Positions 54,880 to 64,000 of a stretch of DNA of 64,000 bases are shown in pieces; within the stretch, counting starts at the first letter, position 1, and each line of letters begins with the position of its first letter. Source of the stretch: Anarhynchus alexandrinus (Eukaryota; Chordata; Aves; Charadriiformes; Charadriidae). The notes beneath the pieces are model-generated. The model was not told the DNA's origin, ran no database searches, and saw nothing but the letters and a program-made list of their open reading frames with translations. The stretch lies in the NCBI GenBank assembly GCA_008711295.1, contig VUYV01000008.1, forward strand, positions 2,245,928-2,309,927, given 5' to 3'. A program made the translations under genes and the position numbers.

Positions 54880-57800
54880 TGTCTTATCTTCTTCACGTTG
54901 TGGCATTCCTTGCCTTTTTCATTTTCCAGCATTTCTAGTGTTGGATATTCCATCAATTGTTGGATATTCCATCACATCTCATCTCAGTACCACAAAGCAC
55001 ATTTACGGGGTGTGCAAACTGTCTTTTGCTAGAAGGAAAGGGAATGTACCCAAAACCAGACCATCTGAACACCACTGGGCTGTGTTCTTTTAGAATCACT
55101 CTTTGATAGCTGAAGGACGGCCAACCCATGCCATAACCCCACGGTCTCCATCGGTGTCTGACATCTTGGCTGAACCGACGCCCAAAGCCTGGGTGGAGAT
55201 GAGGATGGTGTTACTGAGGTCCAGCCAGTATCATTATTCCTGGACCACTCGAGGGACAGATTTTCACTGGTTGAAATTTACCTTCACTTGTAGGCGTGTC
55301 TGCAGGGAAAAAAATCTTGGAAGTCTTGGAAAAACGTGAATACTTCTCCAAGTCCTCTAAGGACAGCCTGTTCCTTTGTTTCTATGCTGTGTTTTTAATT
55401 GCCTAGCTGACTTGTCATGTCACTCCAAGATCCCACACAGGAGAGGTTTATCTTTGGCCATGGAGGAGCTCAAAGCACTTTGGTGCCTCTTTGAGAATCT
55501 GTCAGATGACTTGGCACCAGGGGTTCTCCTGATGCTCGGATTGCTTTCATCAGAAAAATGAGAGGGATCCTTCAAATTAACTGAGCTGGAGGAAAGCCCC
55601 TCTAGACCAGCGTGTTGGAGGACTTGAGCCACCATAAGCCTTGCTCACCATAGTCACTGCTGGCCCTGAAGGATGCAAGGAAGGACATTTTTACCCCTTG
55701 TTATTGAGAAAGTGAGGCTGCTGGTATTCTGGGCTGGAGCAAGGGTGTTTTCACAACAGGGCAGAGAAGGAGAACAGGACTTTCTCCACCTCAAACCCAA
55801 GAGTTTACACTGGCTGCCAGTCAACCCATGCCGGCAGAGCCAGGTGCCTCCTTTTCTTCAACTTGCACGCAAAGACACCTTAGCCAGCCCAGTAGCTGGC
55901 AAGCAAAGATACAGGAACAAGTATAACCATCCGGTGCAATACACACCACTCTTGAATCTGTTCCCATGGGTGGCATCTGCTCAGCCATAGCCCCAGACCC
56001 TGACCAATGAGAGCTCCTTTCGTGTCCAAATACCAATCACTCGTCATGCATTGCACAAAAACTTCCAAGAAGAGGCAGAAAAAAAAGAGCATGTTGGGGA
56101 AGAAAATGGGGAAGCCGATTGCTCAAGACCTCGGGGAGATTCCAGCAAGAGCAGGGAGGTGTTCAGACCCGCTAAACAAGCCTGAATGAAAAGGAGTAAC
56201 TTTTTGTCTCTGTATGTCCAGGTCCTGCCTGGTCACCAATTTGTGGTGAAACATTGAGACGGTACAGCCTCAGAGCCACCTGAATTCATTGAACCAGCCC
56301 AAGCGGCTCCGTGTCACACCGGTCTTGTCTTCACCACTTAATGTCATAATCCCAATATTGCAGGAGAGGCAAGGGTGAGGACCAGGAGGTCCAAACTGTG
56401 GTTTGAGCTGCAGGCTCTCAGAGGCCTTGGAGGAAAAGTGGAAGGGTGGTTTAAGGCAACCCATGGTGTCCATCAGCCAAATAACATCTCCCCCACCTAT
56501 GACACGGGCCACAGGTCAAGGCAACAGAGTCCTGGACCACCTTTCCACAAGGGACATCCCAAAGCCAGCATTCAGGGGAAGGTGGGATCATCCTGGATGT
56601 GGGTGTGGATCTCTCAGTGCCTAACTCAGTGATTCAGAAGAGCACCGGGACCGCCTGGTGTGTCACACCATCCCTGTGGGCTGGAGAAGCTCTCATGGAC
56701 TTGGCCCCGTGACTCCAGCTGCAGTGGGAACACGCGATGCTGATGCTGGTGCAGGACCAGAGGCCCCGTTTGCTGGAGCCGTTGCGTGACTCTCTTGCCC
56801 TGAAGGCTGGATGAGTTTGCTGATAAGGCCTGCAATAAGCAAAGGCAGATATAAAGAACGAACAGTGGGAAACTTTTTTTTCCCCTTTGGAGATGAGTGT
56901 TTTACAGCCCCGGGGCAGATAAGCAGATTAATATTAACATTACTGAGGTGAAACACCCCCTTGCTGGTGGAAGGTCTCCCCGAGATGTGTTTATCAAGGG
57001 CTGATTGCCTCCCCTGGGGACACTGCTGCCAGTCTGCAGCGGGCAGAGCCTGGGCACTGGAGACCAAAGACCTAGGAGAAAAAGTCATCCCAGTGTCAGG
57101 ATGGGGAAGGGGAAGGAAAGAGGCTTGAGGGGAGAGAAATGGGCAGACGGGTATCATTCCCCACACAGCCCTTCTCTTCATGGTGTCGGTGGCGAAACAC
57201 CCCACTTTATAAAGCCCCATCTTCACTTGGCGTCTCTCCCTCCCCTTGATGCCAGCGGAGACATCCCACGCAGCTGCGGGACACCTTTCCAGGCAGCTTG
57301 CACAGGCAGGAGGACCCCCTGAGACCTTGGTCTCATGTCCCTGTGTGCACACAATCTCCTTGGACACCCTGGCCCGTTCAACAGACTGGGGACCCCACCT
57401 GAGGTCCCACTTTTGCTGGTAATGCTGTAATCAAACTGCCCCTTCAGCCTGGCCACCCCCATCCCAAACTCAGGCATCCTGCCTGCCCCTGGACAACACT
57501 CTTGGAACATCGAAGCTGAGAGGGTTCCTTCACCAGATGTTTTCTCTGCCGGGTGTCTTGGCAGCCCCCGGCATGCAAGGAGGACAGCAGCAAGCATGGC
57601 CTGAGCATCAAACGAGGTACCCCAGCTCTGCACTGCTCTTTGCTCCGGAGCGGAGCCATACCCCGAAATTCCCCCCACACTCTGGGGGGACACTCTGCGA
57701 GGAAGGGACGGGGGCACCCTGCTCTCTTTGGGGGTGTGGGGTCTTAGTGCTTCACCTCCTTCTCTTCCCTGTTGCCTCCTGATAAACAAATCCATCCATC

Positions 57801-60800
57801 ATTGCCACGAAAGCCCTGGTTGCTCACAGCAGGTAAGGGACTCAGCTCCCATATCTTTGTCTTTCCCCTAACGATCTTCCTCAATTAAACCCTCCAATTA
57901 CTTCCCAGGTAGCTTGCAAAGTGCCGTGATTTCGTTACTGGAACCAGGGGGGGGACGGTGATAAGCCAGGGAGCTTTTATCACCCCGCGGCCAATCGCTT
58001 TTATAGTCGGTTTTAAAATGAGTCAGCAGCCCAGCCATGGCAGCTGGGCTCCAGCTCCTCTTCCAAAGGGGGGAACATTCCTGCAGGGAAAGGTCCGGGC
58101 AGCCATGTGCCTTCTCCTTCCAGCTGCGACACCTGCCCGGTGTCAGCATTCAGGGTGGTGACATCTCCTCGCCAGCCCTGAAACAGGTTAGAGGAACCAC
58201 CACTTGTGGCTCTTCGTCCCAGATGGAAGGAAGAGGGGGAGTTGCTCCTGCGCTTAATGACCCTCCTCATTAAAAGCACATCCTGTATTTCTAACTTCTT
58301 TCCTTCGGCTGTTTGTTTATTCTCCCCGTGAGGTCTGTTATCAGGAACCATCTCCCCATGGGGATTAACTCTTGGGTGTCTTGCTTTTGCTGCTTGTCCC
58401 CAACACTGGTGGGACATCAAAAATATCATCCCTTGATGCCTTAGAGCTTAAAATTAAGCTCTGAACTGTACCTTAAACTTTATTTCTGAGCCACATGTGC
58501 TTTCTTTCTGCAGTGGTTTTGAGGACACCTCCCTCTGAGCTAGTGGCGGCTGATCCTCTAAGCATGGTGGGGTTTGCCCTGGCGTCCTGCTTGCCCTGCT
58601 GCACCATCAGGCCCTGGAGGCTCCTTCCTATGGAGAAGGAAACCCCTAAACACCATATTTCTTTTTGCGGCTTCACTCCTGGGACAGAGTCGGGCTCTCC
58701 CATGCCTTGAACCCCAGGAGAAGTTGCTTCACAGTGGGGATAATGTCTGGTTTCTGCCTTTTGTGGGAGAAAATCTCTCCTTGGTCCCCAAGATTGAGCA
58801 GCTTCTGGGGTGCCGGAGCTGGTGGGACCTTCCTCTGGTGAAGTTTTCTTCTGCAGTGGGTTGGAGAAGATGCTGGTCCTCTGCTCAACCCAGGCTGGAC
58901 CTGTGGATGGAGGAGAGCTTAAGCCAACAGAGCCGAACACGCTCAACCTGGTCTGTGGCTGTGCTCTGAGGGCTCCCAAATGAGTACGAACCCTTCTTCC
59001 TCCTCCCACCCCTCACCTCCCTCTTCCCTCTGGAAAGGAGACAGTGTTTGGGCTGATCGATTGCCCCGTGTCGTTAGAGGTACAAGGTACCTGTTAATCA
59101 GAGAACATGAAAGCGGGTAAGGATGGAGTTTGGCCCCCGGGGTTAAGAAAGGAACAACGGACATGCAGAGATAACCGCTCCCGACACGCAAACCGCCGCC
59201 AGAGAAAAGCTCCGGGCTCCTGGGAATGGCCTCAAACCTGGCTGTCCCCCCACCCGGCATGATTTTCCCAGGGGGAAGGAAAAGAGGGAAGAGGTGGGGA
59301 GCAGCTCCGGAGACACATCCCCACGGAGCTGGGGGCCACCAGGTCCCACAGGCGCTGGAAGCGGGAGCCCAAAACATGCAGGATTTTGGGTGCTCCTCAA
59401 ACCCAACCTCAAGCAGCAGGATACGGGGCTGGATGGCCGGGATGCATCCAGGGCTGGCAGTCACCTCTATGTCCCCAAAGCTGAGTCTGCCGGTGGCAGG
59501 GTAGCACCAGCTCCAGCAGAGCAAGGGTAGATCTGGGAGAGGGGGGTCACACAGAGGGATGGGATCTCATCTCCCCCTATAGACCCCCCAACACTAATTT
59601 GCATCATAATAAGGGCACCCAGTTGAGCGCCCCGCTCTCGCGTCCCTAAAATCAGCTCCCTGAACCCCATCAGAGTAGGTGGAGAAGGGCTGGGGAGGGG
59701 GCGGAGGGGGACACAAGCAGAGCCGGGGGGGGGGTGTCCAGCCTGATCCCATGCTGGAGACGAAAAGCCACCAGCCGAAAGGCAGTGTCCCCAGCCTGCT
59801 CCCCTTCTGCTTTAATTAAAACCACCCTGGAAATGAGCCTGGAAAAAAAAAAAAACCCAGCCTTTGAAATGAGCCTGCCCTCGGCACCCAAGAGGGTTTT
59901 TGGGACTGGGACGGGGTGGAGGGGGGGAGAAGCCCCCCGAGAGCGGCTGCCAGCGCAGGGGAAGCAGGATCCTAATTCCCCGAAGCACTTTTGTCCCCTC
60001 TCGTCCGGGTTTGGGACGTGAACGCCCTCCCGTGGCACCTGCCACACCAGCTCCGCCAGTGCCTTCGGCTGCTGAGCACGGAAGTGCGAGGGGGTTTTTT
60101 TTGGGGGAAGGCATATTTGGGGAAGGGGGAGCTATAGGAGACTGACACTCCCCGCCCCCCTTGCAGAGCATCCCACGTCCCCCATCGCCCCTGGAGCCTC
60201 TGGGAGCCGCAAGAACCGGCCCGACCTGGTTACCTTCGGGGTTTTTTTGGCTCGAAGGTGGATTCTCCAGGATCGAATGAGCCGGGAGCTTTCATGCCGG
60301 TTTTCCTCTCATGTTCCCAGCCACCGCCTGTGGATTCTCCGCTGTCTACTACATCCAAGGTCAACCACCTTCCCCTTTTCCCTGCCCACCACTTCTCATC
60401 CAGAATCCCTTGGAAGCACCCAACCTGCTGCCCAACAGGGACCAAACCAGCCAGGAGATGCAGAGAAGAGGTGGATCGACGGGGCAGATTGTCCATGTTT
60501 TGCGCCTTTGTGCAAAGGAATATTGTCCCGTTGGGATTTTATTCTCAGCTCCTCCTCTGTCTCATTCTTTTCTATTATTTTCCCTTTTCCTGCTGATTCC
60601 CACTGGCTGAAGGGCCCCCTCTCCTGGTGCAAGTCATGGAGATGGCCATCCGCATCTCCTCCTGGTATGGGCCAAATCCATCCTTCCCTTCCAGCCAGGG
60701 GATCATCCACCCTCAAGCCAAGACCCTTCCCAGGATAAATCCCAGCTGGGATATTGCAGCAAGCTGCCCCCAGAGGATTCCCCTCTGGGTCTCCTGCGTG

Positions 60801-62384
60801 GCCCAGCCTCGGCCACCATCACCTGCATCATCCTTCCAGTTGTCCCCAGGGATGCTGATGGTTTGGAGCTTCAGGGATGGACCAGAGGGGAGAAAAAAAC
60901 CCCAACAGTGGCTCTGAGCATTCATGGCTGCATATTTGTTGGGGTATTTCCATACTCTGAGGTCTGATGGACTGGGAAAACCTGGGACTGGGCACGATTC
61001 CCCACCAAGTTGGATTCATGCCTGGTCTTTTGATCCCAGAGCCGAGACCCACCAGCCCCATGCTGCTCCCCAGCCCCGGGGAGGGGGGACTCCCAGATCC
61101 AGCGGTGCAAGAAAGGGTCTTTCTGGCCTTTTAGTTACTGCCACACGAAAAAAATCCGCTCAAAATTCCCACCTGCTGATGGAAACACCCGGAGGGAAAA
61201 ACTTGAGTCTCCCCCCTTTACTCCCTCTGTCTCTGGTCCCCGGGGCTGTGTCACCCCTGGGTGACACTGTGCTGCAGTTTGGGGGGGCACAGCCAGCGGG
61301 GCTGTGTCCCGGTGGGTGAGATCCATCAAGGAGAGTGCCGGCAGGAGCAGGCAGTGCTCCATGTGGGTGCACACCCCTGTGCACGCCGAGACGCGTGTGC
61401 GAGGCCGGGTGGGTGCACTGGTGCGTGCGTGGGTGGGTTCGGGCTTTTCTGCCTCTGCGGCTGCATTTTCTGGTGCGAACAGACGCACCGAGATGGTTTC
61501 ATTTCCTCCCAGGACCGCTCGGCACTGGGGGCTGTGTGAGGGGGAGCGCGTCCCCCACCTCCCCGACGCTGCACCGACCCCCCCAGCCCCCCGGGGAAAA
61601 CTCAGGGCTGTGAAGGGTGCCCGACCCCAGGCTTTTTCCCCACGTGGAATGGGGATATGCTCCCGAAAAATAAGCCGGGCTCTGCAACACGCTCCCGTAG
61701 CCACTGGGATCTCCCCAGCTCTGTCCCCTGTATTTCCCTGTCCCCTGTATTTCCCCTCTGCTGCGCGCGTCCCCTTCACAGGCATCTCCATCACCTCTTC
61801 CCGGTCCCCTCATCCCAGGGAAAGCATCCAGTCCTCCCACCCAGGGCCAGGACTTGCACTTGTTTTCTGAGCCCCCAAAGTTATTCAGCAGGAGAAAGGG
61901 GGGGGGGAGGGAGGCAGGTGGGAAGGGTCCCTACCCCCCTTCCGGCCCCCCCAGCATCCTCGGGGGTACCACGCTCAACGCTGGGAAGTCGGCCGCAACC
62001 TCTTCCCACACAACTGGGAAGCTGCCGGCATCGTCCCCTCCACCTGGTTTTCGGTCCCCCGTGCCTCGGCAGGGGGCAAGGGGGTGGGGGGATACCAAAG
62101 GACGGGGAGAAGCAAGGGGTAGCCAAAAAGCGGAGGAGGCCGGTGCCCGGGCTTCCTGCTTTGCCGTACATGGCCGCGGCAGCGCCGGGGCAGGAAGTGA
62201 CAACAACCGTGGTGTCGACGAGGCAGCGTTGGCGCTTTGGTGGCCCACGGCTAGCGTGGCCTCTTGGTGGAAAGATTGGGGGGGGTCTCTGGTCCTTGTT
62301 GGACCCACTGGCCGGGAAGTGCCACCCTGCCCCAGCACCCACGAGCCCGCACCCTTCCCCAGGGGATGGGTGTGCTGGGGGTTG
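54880..62384. other. Intergenic region downstream of CYP1A5
   Basis: No coding exon recognised on either strand; many open frames are low-complexity products of GC-rich DNA. CpG density rises from about 59.7 kb, with G-rich runs and an ETS-like motif at 62191. Possibly 5' territory of the next gene (CSK by synteny), unproven. Confidence 0.6.
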
Positions 62385-62982
62385 AGCTGACCAGCCCAAG
62401 GGCCATCAAAAGCAGCATGGCCAGCAGGGCCAGGGAGGTGGTTCTGCCCCTCTGCTGCGCTCTGGGGAGACCCCACCTGCGGTACTGTATCCAGCTCTGG
62501 AGTCCCAACATCAGAAGGACATGGACCTGTTGGAGTGGGGCCAGAGGAGGCCCTGGAGATGCTGCGAGGGCTGGAGCCCCTCTGCTGGGAGGACAGGCTG
62601 GGAGAGTTGGGGGTGTTCAGCCTGGAGAAGAGAAGGCTCTGGGGAGACCTTAGAGCCCCTTCCAGTCCCTAAGGGGGCTCCAGGAGGGCTGGGGAGGGAC
62701 TCTGGATCAGGGAGGGGAGCCATAGGATGAGGGGGAACCATGTTAAACTGGAAGAGGGGACATTTAGGTTAGATATCAGGAAGAAATTCTTTACTGTGAG
62801 GGCGGTGAGACACTGGCCCAGGTTGCCCAGAGAGGTGGGAGATGCCCCTTTCCTGGAAACATGCCAGGACAGGATGGACAGGGCTCGGAGCAACCTGATC
62901 CAGTTGAAGATGTCCCTGCTCATGGCAGGGGGGGTTGAACCAGATGGCCTTTAGGTCCCTTCCCACCCAAGCCATTCTATAA
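62385..62982 (+). mobile_element. CR1 LINE, 5'-truncated 3' end
   Basis: Starts near gggccatcaaaagcagcatgg, runs through ctggagaagagaaggctctg and catttaggttagatatcagg, and ends gccattctataa. This is the 3' part (end of ORF2 and 3' UTR) of a CR1 retrotransposon on plus, about 600 bp, with decayed reading frame. Confidence 0.92.
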
Positions 62983-63252
62983 GGGACCGGCATGGTGGTC
63001 GGTAAGGAAACATTCCAGGATGCCCAAACGCTGGTTCCCCCCCTCCCACTGCTCCCTCCACCCTCTTCACCCACTGGAACAGCCCCCAACACCAAAACCA
63101 TCTTTGGGATCAGCCAAGGAGGGAGACAGCATGGGCAGGGGGTGCCCAAATCACGGCCACCCCTGCTCTGTGACCACCGTGCTATAGCCCAACCCCACCA
63201 CCCTCAACCCCCCATCATCATCGTCATCATCATTGCCGATGGTGACGGTGTA

Positions 63253-63304
63253 TTATAGAGTCATGGAACGGTTTGGGCGGGAAGGGAAATCAGAGATCAT
63301 CCAG
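63253..63304 (-). repeat. CR1 3' tail fragment, inverted
   Basis: tatagagtcatggaacgg and aaatcagagatcatccagg form the reverse complement of a CR1 3' end, facing the CR1 copy at 62385-62982. Confidence 0.8.
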
Positions 63305-63730
63305 GTATGACGTGATACGATGTGATATATGATGATATAGGATGTGATATGCTGTAATATGATGTGATATATTATATTATGTCATATATTGTGTTATATA
63401 TTACATTGTATATTGTTATACATTATGCTATTTATTATATTGTTATATATTGCATTATGTCATATATTATGTTATAAATTACAGTTCTAGATGATGTTAT
63501 ATATTGTATTATGTCATATATTGTGTTATATATTGCGCTATGTATTATGTCACATATTGTGTTACATATTGTTATATATTACATTATGATACATATTATG
63601 TCATATAGTATATTCTGTCACATATTATGTATCATATTATCATATGCTACTCCGTATGATACAGTGTATATCATACACACTACTCACCATATACACTACT
63701 CATCACATCATACTACAGCGTATTATCTCC
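63305..63730. repeat. AT-rich degenerate tandem array
   Basis: Irregular units such as gatgtgatat, atgtcatatatt and gtgttatatatt over more than 400 bp, directly abutting the CR1 tail. The array decays into ordinary AT-rich sequence to about 63830. Confidence 0.85.
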
Positions 63731-64000
63731 TCTTGCATTATCATTTTGTTATTTTAGCATTCTCATTGTTTTATTATTTAACTTTTTTTCATTATTGCTT
63801 GACAACGTTATTATTATTTAAGTATTATTTTGCACCCACCGAGCATCCACCCCCCCTGCAGCCGGGAAAGACCCCAAAGGACGGTGTGGGGACAGTGCTG
63901 CGGGGGAGGGGGGGCAGCAGGTACCGGTCCCGGCGGGGGATCCCAATGGGGGATCCCAATGGGGGTCCTGGTGGGGGTGTGGATGGGGGTCCCGATGGGG

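Noticed and set aside
56925..56945. HNF1-like palindrome in gattaatattaacatt
   Set aside because: The one-base spacer required between HNF1 half-sites is missing.
54880..64000. CSK coding exons expected by synteny
   Set aside because: No frame resembles the SH3, SH2 or kinase domain of CSK; the gene must start coding beyond the window.
1..64000. CRISPR arrays, bacterial operons, tRNA or rRNA genes
   Set aside because: The DNA is vertebrate nuclear sequence; I saw no cloverleaf-type tRNA boxes or rRNA, though a covariance-model search would be needed to exclude small RNAs.

Overview
The window is nuclear DNA from a vertebrate, almost certainly a bird. The evidence is spliced genes with GT-AG introns, CR1 LINE tails at both ends, avian-type LTRs that begin TGTCCTGGTTTG, and the gene order CLK3, EDC3, CYP1A, CYP1A, which matches human 15q24 and is known from chicken chromosome 10. 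I cannot name the species from sequence alone.

Layout. About 1-8720 (+) is the 3' part of CLK3, a LAMMER-family splicing kinase; eleven coding exons from the RS-rich region to the stop are visible and the first exons lie upstream of the window. About 8985-37850 (-) is the whole of EDC3, an mRNA-decapping scaffold of P-bodies. It has six coding exons giving 506 aa, a long 3' UTR that converges tail-to-tail with CLK3, and a CpG-island promoter near 37.7-38.0 kb with three palindromic NRF1 motifs. Next to that promoter lies a CCATCAC-type minisatellite at 38.1-38.6 kb. About 39815-45922 (-) and 50736-54880 (+) are two cytochrome P450 1A genes arranged head to head. Each has a non-coding first exon, six coding exons of identical lengths (858, 127, 90, 124, 87, 307 nt) and a 530-aa product. 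By position and a few residues the minus gene is the CYP1A1/CYP1A4 type and the plus gene the CYP1A2/CYP1A5 type; this naming is not certain.

The roughly 4.8 kb between the two CYP1A promoters is very GC-rich. It carries many aryl-hydrocarbon-receptor response elements, including a two-site module present twice in direct orientation, and a probable solo LTR inserted close to the CYP1A5 promoter. From 54.9 to 64 kb I see no coding exon. That stretch has GC-rich sequence, a 3' CR1 copy, an inverted CR1 tail and an AT-rich simple array. CSK, the expected next gene, is not recognisable.

The genes do not form a pathway. CLK3 acts on pre-mRNA splicing, EDC3 on cytoplasmic mRNA decay, and the CYP1A pair on xenobiotic oxidation induced through AHR. 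The most interesting part is the CYP1A pair: near-perfect homogenisation of exon 2 and of the exon 4-intron 4-exon 5 block, broken by a sharp cluster of differences in substrate-recognition site 1; a GC splice donor in one copy only; and the duplicated AHR-element module.
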